In this document: piece after piece, positions 26,615-35,286 of the stretch
Layout of the letters: the number at the start of each line of letters is the position of its first letter
Position numbering within the stretch: the stretch's first letter is position 1
DNA from: Pedobacter sp. L105
GTDB lineage: Bacteria; Bacteroidota; Bacteroidia; Sphingobacteriales; Sphingobacteriaceae
Length of the DNA: 64,000 bases
NCBI RefSeq assembly: GCF_009765875.1
Contig: NZ_LMUP01000016.1
Location: forward strand, 4,534 to 68,533
Reading direction: 5' to 3'
Made by a program: the position numbers and the translations under genes
The notes under the pieces: generated by a model
Told to the model about the DNA's origin: nothing
The model's input: the letters and a program-made list of their open reading frames with translations, nothing else
Database searches by the model: none

Positions 26615-27727
26615 TTAATAGTGACAGGCTTCTACCAGCTTAAAGTTTTTGATCTCTTTTTCTTCTCCATTGACAATGATAGATAACTGATGTTCACCTG
26701 TATAAAACTTCTTTGTAGTAATCAATTTAAATGATTGCTTCCGCTGAATTTTAGTTTTTACAGCTGGCTGATATACTTTTTCGCTGATCTTAAACACCTT
26801 CCTGTTCAGCTGACCACTAGCTTTTTGATAATAAATGCCATATTCCAGTCTTATCGTATGGCTTTCAGCATTCTTGTTAAACACAGAAAAGCTAAATTCC
26901 AAACTATCGCCTATTTTAACCGCAGGTGTCGCCACTTCAAAATCAGTTAGTTCTATATTTCCACTTTCGAGGCCATAATGTTTTAGGATAGCTGCATGAC
27001 CACTTTTTAACAGTGTGCGGCTGCCATGTTTAATGATCGCATCAGTTTCTTTAGAAATACCTTTCCATTGATCCGCAATGCGGATTACCAACTCAGGATG
27101 GTCTTTAGCAATATCATTGATGTTATTGGCCACACTCCTTCTCACCCATTCTGAAGGATCGTTTTTCAGATTTTCTAAAAGCGGAAGGATCGGTGTTGGA
27201 TCTTTTTTCAATGCTGGTATGGCCATAGCCCAGGGTAAGCGGGGCCGGCTTCCTTCACTGGCGAAACGTCTTACTTTATAGTTTTCATGTTTAGACCAGA
27301 CGATCATCTGCTGAATCATTTGATCCCCATATTTCAGGATAAAAGGCCTGACGGCAAATTCACAGCTTACAAACTGAGTAATAAATTCAAGGGCTTTTAC
27401 CGAATGATTATAATCATCCAGACCATAGGTCTCTATGTAATCAGGAAGAAAAACAAATGCCAGTCCGTCTTCTCCAAAATTGTCCTTCCGTAATTGATGA
27501 ATGATCTTTTCTATCAACTGAACGGCTGTGGGAAAATCTGCCGGAAGAAACTGATGAAATATCCTGGTGGTATGTTTCATTCGGTCTTTCCATTCCTTCT
27601 CTTCAAAACCGTCGCCAAAAATCACCGTCATAAACTCCTGTTTATTGAAAGCAGGAATTACTTCCAGCAGCGTATCTGCAAACCTATTATAAAATGATTT
27701 GGAATAGATTTCTTTAATTAAGCCCAT
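26615..27727 (-). CDS. AlkC-like alkylpurine DNA glycosylase with C-terminal Ig-like domain
   Basis: 370 residues from the ATG at 27727 (MGLIKEIYSKSFY); the frame continues upstream only to a TTG, which I reject. The N-terminal 250 residues are HEAT-like helices of the AlkC/AlkD superfamily, with the hallmark stretch KVRRFASEGSRPRLPWA and NDPSEWVRRSVANNINDIAKDHP. From about 265 to the end a beta-rich domain (VKIGDSLEFSFSVFNKNAE, GEHQLSIIVNGEEKEI) corresponds to the Ig-like domain described for AlkC, which helps in DNA binding. It should excise 3-methylpurines. It stands alone and is divergent from the Lrp gene. Assignment to AlkC rather than AlkD rests on the Ig-like tail. Confidence 0.88.
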   Translation of the reverse strand: MGLIKEIYSKSFYNRFADTLLEVIPAFNKQEFMTVIFGDGFEEKEWKDRMKHTTRIFHQFLPADFPTAVQLIEKIIHQLRKDNFGEDGLAFVFLPDYIETYGLDDYNHSVKALEFITQFVSCEFAVRPFILKYGDQMIQQMIVWSKHENYKVRRFASEGSRPRLPWAMAIPALKKDPTPILPLLENLKNDPSEWVRRSVANNINDIAKDHPELVIRIADQWKGISKETDAIIKHGSRTLLKSGHAAILKHYGLESGNIELTDFEVATPAVKIGDSLEFSFSVFNKNAESHTIRLEYGIYYQKASGQLNRKVFKISEKVYQPAVKTKIQRKQSFKLITTKKFYTGEHQLSIIVNGEEKEIKNFKLVEACHY

Positions 27728-28073
27728 ATAAATAATAATTCGCTGCAAATTACCCTTCTGTAGAGGGATAAGCAACAGCAGAAATGAATGAAATTATAAT
27801 TTTCTGCTTTTATCCGGGTTCATTTACAAAAATGATTTAGCATCCTGATTAAGGGAATTCTCATTCAATATATAAAACCGAAAAGAAAACAGGATGTAAT
27901 AAATAGCAAATGACACTTAATTTTTTTCAGATTATTATTTATCCTGAGGTAGTAACAAGTGAGCTTTTTTTTTCATTTTTTAGCGATCATTCTTGCATGC
28001 AAACCACTAAAAATCATATATTTGAAGCATTAACCAACCGCCGAACCAAATATTCTATATTAAGTCAATTATC
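27728..28073. other. 346-bp divergent spacer between AlkC-like and Lrp genes
   Basis: Carries a good plus-strand promoter near its right end (27993-28024). I see no gene in it. Confidence 0.55.
27993..28024 (+). promoter_or_regulatory. promoter of the Lrp/AsnC gene with overlapping palindrome
   Basis: -33 TTG at 27993-27995 and -7 TATATTTG at 28017-28024, spaced 21 bp, fit the Bacteroidota consensus. TTGCATGCAA (27993-28002) is a perfect palindrome over the -33 element and could be an autoregulatory site. Confidence 0.62.
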
Positions 28074-28553
28074 ATGGACTCGCATTTAGACCCTACGGAT
28101 TTGGGTATATTAAATCTACTACAGGAAAACGGAAGATTAACAAACAAAGAACTTGCATACAATCTTAACAGAACGATTTCTCCAATTTTTGACCGGAGAA
28201 AACGCCTGGAAGAAATGGGCTATATCAAAAAATATGTCGCAGTATTGGACAGGGAAAAAATAACCAGCAGTATGGTGGCCTTTCCTCATATTTCGCTGAA
28301 TAATCATGGAGAAGATGCCTTGACTTCTTTCCAGCAAAGTGTAATTGAATTCCCTGAAGTTTTAGAATGTTACCATATCACCGGGAAATATGATTTTATG
28401 TTAAAAATTATGATTCCTGATATGCATGCTTACAATGATTTTCTCCGTAAAAAGATTTCCGTGCTGGAGAACGTTGGAAGTGTACACAGTTCACTGGTCA
28501 TTTCACAGGCAAAAGCAGAAATAGGATTACCTATCACTTTAAAGGCCGGCTAG
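28074..28553 (+). CDS. Lrp/AsnC-family transcriptional regulator
   Basis: 159 residues: an N-terminal helix-turn-helix at about 8-58 (LDPTDLGILNLLQENGRLTN, KELAYNLNRTISPIFDRRKRLEEMGYI) and a C-terminal RAM ligand-binding domain at about 70-150 (PEVLECYHITGKYDFMLKI, LENVGSVHSSLV). Both are intact and of normal length. It normally senses an amino acid and often controls its own gene; a palindrome overlaps its promoter. Its stop codon lies in the loop of a terminator hairpin. Confidence 0.95.
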   Translation: MDSHLDPTDLGILNLLQENGRLTNKELAYNLNRTISPIFDRRKRLEEMGYIKKYVAVLDREKITSSMVAFPHISLNNHGEDALTSFQQSVIEFPEVLECYHITGKYDFMLKIMIPDMHAYNDFLRKKISVLENVGSVHSSLVISQAKAEIGLPITLKAG

Positions 28554-28564
28554 CGCCGGCCTTT
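28541..28564 (+). terminator. hairpin enclosing the Lrp stop codon
   Basis: AAAGGCCGGC (28541-28550), loop TAGC, GCCGGCCTTT (28555-28564). The TAG stop (28551-28553) sits in the loop. GC-rich with a short T run. Confidence 0.8.
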
Positions 28565-28826
28565 AGATTATTAACTATTATTTACCTATTTACCTCTGGC
28601 ATCCACCATCGGGTAACTCTTCAAACTATACTAAATCTTCAATCGATAGGTCGTTGTTGATGATGTAAAATTGGGTAGATAAATTCTTAATTTTTAGTCG
28701 CTAAAAAAGTTTAGGAAATTTTCCTGCTTTTAGACTTTACGTATTTTGAATTTACTGAATAGGATCAGGTCAACCCGGCTAAACAAAATAAAGTTGTTAA
28801 CTCTTCTAACCCGATAGACATTTTCA

Positions 28827-28844
28827 GGGGGCAATCTAGCCCCC
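28827..28844 (-). terminator. hairpin enclosing the stop of the TonB receptor gene
   Basis: GGGGGC (28827-28832) pairs with GCCCCC (28839-28844) around a 6-nt loop that contains the minus-strand TAG (28836-28838). No T run follows, so termination strength is uncertain. Confidence 0.5.
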
Positions 28845-31280
28845 CGATCTTACCCGGTTTGCTTCCGCATCAGAACTTTTGGAACGCTGACTAGCCCCTT
28901 TGATCGTATTGCTGCCAAACCGGTAGGTACAGGTTAAGCGAAAAACCCTGCTTTCCTGTTTTTCATTCACACTATAGTTCTGACCGGGCAAAGCACTTGT
29001 GACACGCCATTTCTCGAGGTTAAAAACATCATTGGCTGCTAGTTTTACATTAAATTTTTTGTTTGCAAAGGACTTGCTGGCCCCGAGATCTATACCATAC
29101 TGAGGTTTCATGAACAGCGTTCCTTCTACCAGCGATGATTGGTAATGTGCAGAGAGCTCTAAATTAGTAGTTGTATTCAGGCTAACGGTTTGATTGGTAT
29201 TCGCCTGAAAGGCAAGTTTACCACTTTTATAAGGTGATCCCAGTAAATTAGGGGTACTGAACTGGTTATAAAATACAGTCAGGTTATTATTGGTGGTCCA
29301 CCATTTAATAATTGGAATAGGGGAATTGATATTCAGGTTATATGATTTTTTTTCTGCCAGGTTTTCGGAAGTGATGTATAGTGTTTTCTTTAGCGTATCT
29401 GACAAGAGCACCCTGGTAATCGCATCACTGGTGTGACTATAACCCATTGTGACATTGACTGTCTTTTTATAAGAGTAAGTAATTTCAAATGAGTTGGTGT
29501 ATTGCGGATTCAGAAAAGGATTACCTATGCCATAGGTATAAAGATCTACGAAATTGATAAATGGGTTTAGCGATTCATAATCAGGACGGTCTATTCTCCT
29601 GCTGAAGGAGAATCCAATTTCATTATCTTTTGAAAGCACATGATTCACAAATAGCGTAGGGAAAAGATTAAAATAATGACGGTTTACTACCTTTTGTTCA
29701 GTGATAGAATTACCTTTAGAATTGGTTTGCTCTGCCCTTAACCCCAATTGCAAAGTAGTCCCGGTAAATTCACGGTTAAGGTTCAAATATCCGGCATTGA
29801 TATTCTCATTGTAAAGAAACTGGTTACTACGCGTAACATCACTCTGCCAGTTATTATCAATCAGGTTATCAAAAATAGAGTTGTTATCTGTATTCACCAC
29901 GCTACTTTTCAATCCGGCATCAAGCTTCATTTTTTTACTGAACGGATAAGTATAATCAACCTTGGCAGCCCATATCTTAACCGCTGTAGGAGTAGAATTT
30001 CTAAATATATAGGGTGCTTTGTACACATTACCATCAGCATTCAGGTAATTATTATTATAGCCGTAATTCTGGCTTCCAAGATATCTTGAATAATCTGCAT
30101 CAGCAGTGATTTCCTGGCCAGCGGTATCAATTTTTCCTTTGTAATTAAGGTTATAGGTAATCCCGGTGTACTTGTAACTATTCGGGTTAAAAGCAACTAC
30201 AGAAGAGTCTGTTTCCAGCGGGCGGCTTCCAATCAGGGTTAACACATCAGCATCATTGTTTCCCGTACTTACATATCCGTTTACTGCTGCACCGATGGTA
30301 TTGTTATCATCGATAAAATAATCGATTCCGGCTTTATAATTGTGATTTTGCCTCGGTTGTATTGAAGTGCTTGTCTGGTTGAAATAAGTCTGATCGGTAG
30401 CGGTATTGTTAATACGCATAATATCCAGATCGTGAAACCTCTTACTCCTGTTATAATTGTATTCGCCGAAAAGATTGAATTTCTTTTCCCTGTGGTTTAG
30501 CGAAAACCCTCCATTGGCTTTATAGTATCTTCCATAACCTCCTCCAGCAGTAACAGAACCATTTGTACCATAATTGCTGTTTTTCTTGAGTTTAATATTA
30601 ATAATCCCCGAATTACCGGCAGCATCATACTTTGCCGAAGGATTGGTAATCAGCTCAATACTTTGAATAGCATTACCTTCGGTAGAACGTAATAGATTAG
30701 CTAACTGTTCACTGGACAGGTAAGTAGGTTTACCATCAATCATTACAGTTACCCCCTGCTTTCCTCTCAAACTGATGTTACCATCTTTATCAACGGCCAC
30801 TCCGGGAGCTTTTTGTAAGATTTCAAGCGCGGTATTGCCTGCAGCAAGTACACTGTTTTCGATATTTAATACGGTTTTATCCACTTGTCTTTCAACCAGT
30901 GGTTTTTTACTTACAATGTTAACGCCATTGAGCTGTTTTGATGTTGGTGCTAATTCTACATTAGCGATGGTATAAACCTGATGTGCGGTATTGATGGCAT
31001 AAGGACCTTTGAATACTTTAGCATATCCAACCATATTGATCGCAACCAGATATTCGCCATCCAACAGATTGGAGAAAAGATAAACCCCATTGTCTTCGGT
31101 GATAGATCCTTTGATCACGGTTGAATCTTTGGCCTTTAAAAGACTTACCGATGCATAAGATAAATTATTGCGTTTTTCGTCCAGCACTTTACCGGTCAGC
31201 TTTCCGGTTTGGGCATACACCGTAGAGAGGTTAAGAAAACCTAAGGAGAATATGAGGATAGAGTAGAGCGTTTTTTTCAT
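28836..31280 (-). CDS. TonB-dependent receptor of the OMP_b-brl_3 type
   Basis: 814 residues: signal peptide (ILIFSLGFLNLSTVYAQ), carboxypeptidase-like domain at about 25-110 (GKLTGKVLDEKRNNLSYASVSLL), plug at about 130-225 (LEILQKAPGVAVDKDGNISLRGKQGVTVMIDG-type pattern, NPSAKYDAAGNSGIINI), then an outer-membrane barrel domain. This group lacks the SusD partner and an STN domain. Members occur widely in the phylum with poorly defined cargo, often peptides or metals. It stands alone with no regulator beside it. C-terminal Ser/Arg-rich extension after the last strand (CTYRFGSNTIKGAS) is unusual, since barrels mostly end in Phe. Confidence 0.9.
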   Translation of the reverse strand: MKKTLYSILIFSLGFLNLSTVYAQTGKLTGKVLDEKRNNLSYASVSLLKAKDSTVIKGSITEDNGVYLFSNLLDGEYLVAINMVGYAKVFKGPYAINTAHQVYTIANVELAPTSKQLNGVNIVSKKPLVERQVDKTVLNIENSVLAAGNTALEILQKAPGVAVDKDGNISLRGKQGVTVMIDGKPTYLSSEQLANLLRSTEGNAIQSIELITNPSAKYDAAGNSGIINIKLKKNSNYGTNGSVTAGGGYGRYYKANGGFSLNHREKKFNLFGEYNYNRSKRFHDLDIMRINNTATDQTYFNQTSTSIQPRQNHNYKAGIDYFIDDNNTIGAAVNGYVSTGNNDADVLTLIGSRPLETDSSVVAFNPNSYKYTGITYNLNYKGKIDTAGQEITADADYSRYLGSQNYGYNNNYLNADGNVYKAPYIFRNSTPTAVKIWAAKVDYTYPFSKKMKLDAGLKSSVVNTDNNSIFDNLIDNNWQSDVTRSNQFLYNENINAGYLNLNREFTGTTLQLGLRAEQTNSKGNSITEQKVVNRHYFNLFPTLFVNHVLSKDNEIGFSFSRRIDRPDYESLNPFINFVDLYTYGIGNPFLNPQYTNSFEITYSYKKTVNVTMGYSHTSDAITRVLLSDTLKKTLYITSENLAEKKSYNLNINSPIPIIKWWTTNNNLTVFYNQFSTPNLLGSPYKSGKLAFQANTNQTVSLNTTTNLELSAHYQSSLVEGTLFMKPQYGIDLGASKSFANKKFNVKLAANDVFNLEKWRVTSALPGQNYSVNEKQESRVFRLTCTYRFGSNTIKGASQRSKSSDAEANRVRSGG

Positions 31281-31392
31281 TTTAACTTTTTATTTACATC
31301 TTTAAGATGCAGACATCAGTTAAAAGGTTACAGCAAATGAAAAAAAGATAATTTTCTCCTGTGCTATGATTTATTTTTTTTTGATAGAAAAG

Positions 31393-31423
31393 CAAAAGGC
31401 CGCAAAATATTTGCGGCCTTTTG
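31393..31423 (-). terminator. terminator after the small lipoprotein gene
   Basis: A perfect 14-bp stem, CAAAAGGCCGCAAA (31393-31406) with its complement (31410-31423) and a 3-nt loop. On the minus strand a T-rich tail follows. It starts 8 bp after the stop of the small gene, which supports that gene. Confidence 0.85.
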
Positions 31424-31430
31424 AAAATTA

Positions 31431-31562
31431 CTAATAACCACGGTAATAACCGCCATCATGGTAATGTCTATGTCTTGGTGGTCTTCCTGGATCGTAAACG
31501 TAGCATGAACTTAATAATGATGTTGTTAATAACAGCAGCATTAGATTTCTGAATGTTTTCAT
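31431..31562 (-). CDS. 43-residue lipoprotein, His/Tyr/Gly-rich
   Basis: A short frame with a textbook lipoprotein signal: MKTFRNLMLLLLTTSLLSSC, lipobox LLSSC with Cys20. The mature part is only 24 residues, rich in Arg, His, Tyr and Gly (RPPRHRHYHDGGYYRGY). A terminator hairpin 8 bp downstream supports it as a real transcription unit. His-rich surface tails may bind metal; I know no named family. Sits between the TonB receptor and the GntR-type regulator. Confidence 0.72.
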   Translation of the reverse strand: MKTFRNLMLLLLTTSLLSSCYVYDPGRPPRHRHYHDGGYYRGY

Positions 31563-31815
31563 TTGAGTATTTTTTAGTTGTGTTCAGTAATTAACCTTTA
31601 TACACCATAGACTATGCCAATCTTTAAAGGATTAATGGAAGAGTAGTTTACTTCATCAATTAATTGTCATTATCCCGATAACATATTTTAATTTAAAAAA
31701 GTTAAATAGATTAACTCTTTAACCCGATGACATTCAGGAATGTAAATATTCTTTACACAATAGGTTCAAGTCAACCGATTTAGTAATTTAAACACCATAT
31801 GATCGGCTATTTAAT

Positions 31816-32841
31816 ATGAACAATATCATTAAATTTGTTAGAATTGACGAGCACTCTATAACTCCAAAATACCGCCAGCTAACTAATTCCGTTTTACAGG
31901 GTATCCAATCCGGACAGATCAAAAAAAATGATCTGCTTCCCTCTATCAATGAGTTTAGCTGTGCCCTGGAAACTGCCAGAAGTACGATTGAAAGGGCCTA
32001 CAATGAACTCAAAAGATTGGGTTTAGTGAGTTCTGTAGCTGGAAAAGGTTTTTTTATTGTACACACTTCCTTTCATAAACCCATAAAAATACTGCTATTA
32101 TTCAATAAGCTCAGCATCCATAAAAAGCTCATTTATGATGCGTTTGCAGCTACTTTAGGAAACGATGCTGTAATAGATTTTTATATTTATAACAATGACT
32201 ATAAGGTTTTTAAAAAACTCTTACAAGAGAAAGCTGATCATTATGCAAAATGTGTGATCATCCCCCATTTTAATGAAAACAAGGAATTAGGGTATAAATT
32301 AATAGACACATTACCAAAAGAAAAGCTGGTGTTAATGGATAAACTGGCAGAGGGCGTACACGGGGATTTTGGTGCCGTATATGAAAATTTTGAATCCGAT
32401 ATTTTCTCTGCCCTGGAACAGCTCAGGGAAAGACTGAATAAATACCATACATTAAAGATTATCTTCCCCCAGCATACTTACTATTCGAAAATGATCCTTT
32501 CCGGATTTACCCGTTTTTGCCGGCAACATGATTTTAAACATCAAATTCTGAACTGCCTGCACCAGGAACAAATTGAAGCTGGCTGCGTTTACATTAACCT
32601 GGTAGAAGATGACCTTGTACTTTTGATTGAGAAAATTGTTGAAGGTAATTTTCAGCCGGGCAAAAATGTTGGCGTGATCTCTTATAATGAAACCCCCATA
32701 AAAAAAGTAATTCTGGACGGCATAACCACCATTTCTACAGATTTCAGGATGATGGGTGAACAAGCTGCACAACTTGTGCTTAAAAATTCGGTTGAACGTA
32801 TACAGATTCCGTTTAAAGTAACTATTAGAAATTCACTCTAA
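31816..32841 (+). CDS. GntR-type regulator with LacI-like sugar-binding domain
   Basis: 341 residues. Winged helix of the GntR family at about 10-78 (YRQLTNSVLQGIQSGQIKKNDLLPSINEFS, TARSTIERAYNELKRLGLVSSVAGKGFFI), followed by a periplasmic-binding-protein fold (about 88-335; FNENKELGYKLIDTLPKEKLVLMDK, VGVISYNETPIKKVILDGITTISTDF, MGEQAAQLVL). This layout is common in Bacteroidetes, where it controls sugar catabolism genes in response to a monosaccharide. No sugar gene is adjacent, so the target is unknown. Confidence 0.93.
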   Translation: MNNIIKFVRIDEHSITPKYRQLTNSVLQGIQSGQIKKNDLLPSINEFSCALETARSTIERAYNELKRLGLVSSVAGKGFFIVHTSFHKPIKILLLFNKLSIHKKLIYDAFAATLGNDAVIDFYIYNNDYKVFKKLLQEKADHYAKCVIIPHFNENKELGYKLIDTLPKEKLVLMDKLAEGVHGDFGAVYENFESDIFSALEQLRERLNKYHTLKIIFPQHTYYSKMILSGFTRFCRQHDFKHQILNCLHQEQIEAGCVYINLVEDDLVLLIEKIVEGNFQPGKNVGVISYNETPIKKVILDGITTISTDFRMMGEQAAQLVLKNSVERIQIPFKVTIRNSL

Positions 32842-32926
32842 GATCTAGATTGATAGCTCTTTAACTTTTATTATTAAAATCGTTTCAGATAAAACGAATA
32901 TTATCTCACCAAAAACAGCAAATAAA

Positions 32927-32957
32927 TTTGCTTACTAAATATAATATTGTACTTTTG
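32927..32957 (+). promoter_or_regulatory. promoter of the tRNA-Pro gene
   Basis: -33 TTTG (32927-32930) and -7 TACTTTTG (32950-32957), spaced 19 bp; the best consensus match in the window. The transcript would start about 45 bp ahead of the tRNA. Confidence 0.75.
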
Positions 32958-33008
32958 CAATCCCAACAACAATAAAGGTTATTTATAACTGGAATTGCTG
33001 ATCAAGTT

Positions 33009-33082
33009 CGGGGTGTAGCGTAGCCCGGTATCGCGCCTGCTTTGGGAGCAGGAGGTCGTAGGTTCGAATCCTGCCACCCCGA
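33009..33082 (+). tRNA. tRNA-Pro, anticodon TGG
   Basis: 74 nt that fold as a full cloverleaf: acceptor CGGGGTG/CACCCCG with discriminator A, anticodon stem CCTGC/GCAGG around TTTGGGA (anticodon TGG at 33043-33045), and TTCGAAT in the T loop. No encoded CCA. It is followed by a terminator and flanked by no integrase, so there is no sign of an integrated element here. Confidence 0.97.
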
Positions 33083-33093
33083 CTTAAACATTA

Positions 33094-33129
33094 AAAAACC
33101 CTCTAAATCATCTGATTTAAAGGGTTTTT
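33094..33129. terminator. bidirectional terminator between tRNA-Pro and the thioredoxin gene
   Basis: AAAAACCCTCTAAATCA (33094-33110) pairs with 33113-33129 with one mismatch, ending in T runs on both strands. It serves the tRNA from the left and the minus-strand operon from the right. Confidence 0.85.
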
Positions 33130-33174
33130 GTTTTTCGAATGGCTGCATTTAATTTTATTACAGCAATCGTGTGA

Positions 33175-34311
33175 TTACATTGAAAACAGCTTAGACAATT
33201 TGATGTCAAGATCTTCGCCGCGGAGATTTTTAGCAATGATCTTGCCGTTAGGATCTATCAGAAAATTACTAGGGATGGCTGAAATGCCATATAAGGTTGC
33301 TGCCTTACTAAGAAATCCCTTTAATTCAGATACCTGCGTCCAAGTCAAGCCATCCTTTTTTACGGCATCCAGCCATGCATTCCGGCCATTTTCACTATCA
33401 AGAGATACGCTCAATATGTTGAAATTTTTGTTTTTGTATTTATTATAAGCTTTCAACAAGTTTGGATTTTCCGCACGACAGGGCTTACACCAGGAAGCCC
33501 AAAAGTCAATCAGCACATATTGTCCGCGATAATCAGACAGTTGAACGGCTTTGCCCCCTGCATCATTTTGTACAAAATCCGCAGCCATAGCCCCTGTATT
33601 TGTTCTCTTAGCAATTTCAATAATTGAGCCTATTTTTTTTCCTCCTGCAGACGTTCTCAGGTTTTCTGTGAATTTCGCAAATCCAGCAGCGGCAGTATCT
33701 GGATTAAAGTCATATTTAAGTTCCATTCGCTGAAAAACCAGCAAAGAAAAATAAGAATCGGGATGACCGGTGATGAAAATCCGGCTATTACGATCAAATC
33801 CGGCCTGGGTTGATGATACGGCGATTAAGAATAGTTTCTTTAACGCGGTATCTTTTCGCTGTTCCGGCGTCCACGCACTATATACTGCTTGTAGGGAGTC
33901 TGCTAATTTCAAATAAGGCTGCTGGAATGTACGGAATGCCTCAGCATCGTCATTTATAACAGAGCCTCTGGTTATTGCTTTCGATACAGAATCCTTTGCC
34001 GTAACCATAATGTTTGAATTTTCTAGATAAAAGCTCAGCTGATCGGGCTTGGAAAAACGTGTCAAGGGTGTAATATCATGTTTAACAGTAAGTACTGCTG
34101 CCAGTGGAGAGGTCAGTTTACCCTTGAGGGTAAACTGACCATGATGAAGAACAGCCGAGTCCAGAACTTTCTTTCCATCAAGGCTATAACTCAGATACGC
34201 TTTAGCAGGTGTATCAAGGGAGCCTATTTTTCCATGGATAGTAAAACTATTTTGTGCCATCAGCCCAAAAGGGAAACAACAGGCAGCTGTCAGGAAATAT
34301 TTTATTATCAT
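33175..34311 (-). CDS. TlpA-like thiol oxidoreductase with N-terminal DUF4369 domain
   Basis: 378 residues, secreted (FLTAACCFPFGLMAQ). Residues 20-110 form the DUF4369 beta domain (FTIHGKIGSLDTPAKAYLSY), a helical middle follows, and residues 240-378 form a thioredoxin/AhpC-TSA fold with the active site FWASWCKPC and a cis-Pro region (GISAIPSNFLID). It acts in the periplasm on thiols or disulfides. It is the last gene of the second SusCD operon, 28 bp after the discoidin lipoprotein. Within it lies a perfect 13-bp inverted repeat (34111-34140). Confidence 0.92.
   Translation of the reverse strand: MIIKYFLTAACCFPFGLMAQNSFTIHGKIGSLDTPAKAYLSYSLDGKKVLDSAVLHHGQFTLKGKLTSPLAAVLTVKHDITPLTRFSKPDQLSFYLENSNIMVTAKDSVSKAITRGSVINDDAEAFRTFQQPYLKLADSLQAVYSAWTPEQRKDTALKKLFLIAVSSTQAGFDRNSRIFITGHPDSYFSLLVFQRMELKYDFNPDTAAAGFAKFTENLRTSAGGKKIGSIIEIAKRTNTGAMAADFVQNDAGGKAVQLSDYRGQYVLIDFWASWCKPCRAENPNLLKAYNKYKNKNFNILSVSLDSENGRNAWLDAVKKDGLTWTQVSELKGFLSKAATLYGISAIPSNFLIDPNGKIIAKNLRGEDLDIKLSKLFSM
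34111..34140. repeat. perfect 13-bp inverted repeat inside a coding region
   Basis: GGTCAGTTTACCC (34111-34123), loop TTGA, GGGTAAACTGACC (34128-34140). It encodes GQFTLKGKLT in the DUF4369 part of the thioredoxin-like protein. Confidence 0.9.
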
Positions 34312-34339
34312 TATATCTGGTTTTTATCTTTTATAAATA

Positions 34340-35275
34340 TTATGGGAGAAGTGATATGCCACTAATAAATATGCAGTTATATAATCCGCCATAAGTTACT
34401 GATGCCAGCGATGTAAAACGCAAATACCTGGCTGTAATCAATCCGGTATTAATCGTTTGCATGTTGTTACTTATATTACCTGCATACACCCCGTTATTCA
34501 TCCAGGTTACGCCATCCATACTCGTCTCAATTTGAACAGACGTAGGGTAACCACCAAGAGTTGGGTATTTTAGTGCAGAGGGCACATAATAATTAACAGC
34601 AGAGAAGGTAATTTGCCTGTTAAAATTAATGACCGCCCACTGGGGCATTTTTTGAGTGATACTGCTTGTCCAATACGTAGTCAAATTATTGTCGTCAATT
34701 AAATTTGTGGCAGTATAAGTGAGATATGCCGACGAATTCGTGGCAATCCAGCCAAGTTTACTGATATACAAAGGTTTACCCGTTTTAAATACATAGTACA
34801 CCACCCTACTTGTTGCAGGCCCTTCCAATATACCATCTACCGATTGGATGACAACTGGTAGTACGTAAGTGGTATACTCTATTAACTTTGTTTCCTGAAC
34901 TATGTTAAGTTGTGCCACATCTGAAACCGACGCACCTTCGGGAAGGTGCGTTGTTGGTTTATAAAAAAAATAAGAACTGGCAGGGAGTAAAACCGCGGCT
35001 CCGTACCTGGCGCGAAATGCAGCCATCTTGGTGGTGTCTACTCCAAATTTTATCCAATGATCAGAAGAGGACATATTACCTGATAATGCAGCGTTGAACC
35101 TGATCACCAAAGTAGTATCGCTTAAGATAGAAATGGACCTCTGTAAAGTATCCACACCTGAGGCGTATTGAAAAGAAATACTGTTGTTGGGCAAAGTAGC
35201 AGGCCCTTTATCTTTCTTGCATGCCGTTAACAATACAATCAACGAACAAAATATAACGATATAAGCTTTATTCAT
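34340..35275 (-). CDS. DUF1735-type surface lipoprotein with discoidin (F5/8 C) domain
   Basis: 311 residues. Lipobox VLLTAC with Cys19, then KK. Residues 30-165 match the BT_3987/DUF1735 domain common in SusCD loci (ISFQYASGVDTLQRSISI, FKTGKPLYISK). Residues 175-305 form a discoidin-like jelly roll (LIDDNNLTTYWTS, WAVINFNRQITFSAVNYYVP, ARYLRFTSL), a carbohydrate-binding fold. A surface glycan-binding protein that assists the SusCD pair is the likely role. It follows SusD by 12 bp. A 9-bp stem with a CGGG loop (34930-34951) lies inside the gene. Confidence 0.88.
   Translation of the reverse strand: MNKAYIVIFCSLIVLLTACKKDKGPATLPNNSISFQYASGVDTLQRSISILSDTTLVIRFNAALSGNMSSSDHWIKFGVDTTKMAAFRARYGAAVLLPASSYFFYKPTTHLPEGASVSDVAQLNIVQETKLIEYTTYVLPVVIQSVDGILEGPATSRVVYYVFKTGKPLYISKLGWIATNSSAYLTYTATNLIDDNNLTTYWTSSITQKMPQWAVINFNRQITFSAVNYYVPSALKYPTLGGYPTSVQIETSMDGVTWMNNGVYAGNISNNMQTINTGLITARYLRFTSLASVTYGGLYNCIFISGISLLP
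34930..34951. repeat. intragenic inverted repeat in the discoidin lipoprotein gene
   Basis: ACGCACCTTC (34930-34939), GG, GAAGGTGCGT (34942-34951): perfect 10-bp arms. It encodes THLPEGAS and could form a stable mRNA stem. Confidence 0.8.
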
Positions 35276-35286
35276 AATTTTTCTAT

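Larger units (their letters stand above)
31281..31815. other. 535-bp gap with one small lipoprotein gene
   Basis: Apart from the 43-codon lipoprotein frame (31431-31562, minus) and its hairpin (31393-31423), I see only AT-rich spacer. Confidence 0.6.

Noticed and set aside
33009..33082. tRNA-Pro as an integration site of a mobile element
   Set aside because: No integrase, no duplicated tRNA 3' end and no phage or conjugation genes are seen on either side.
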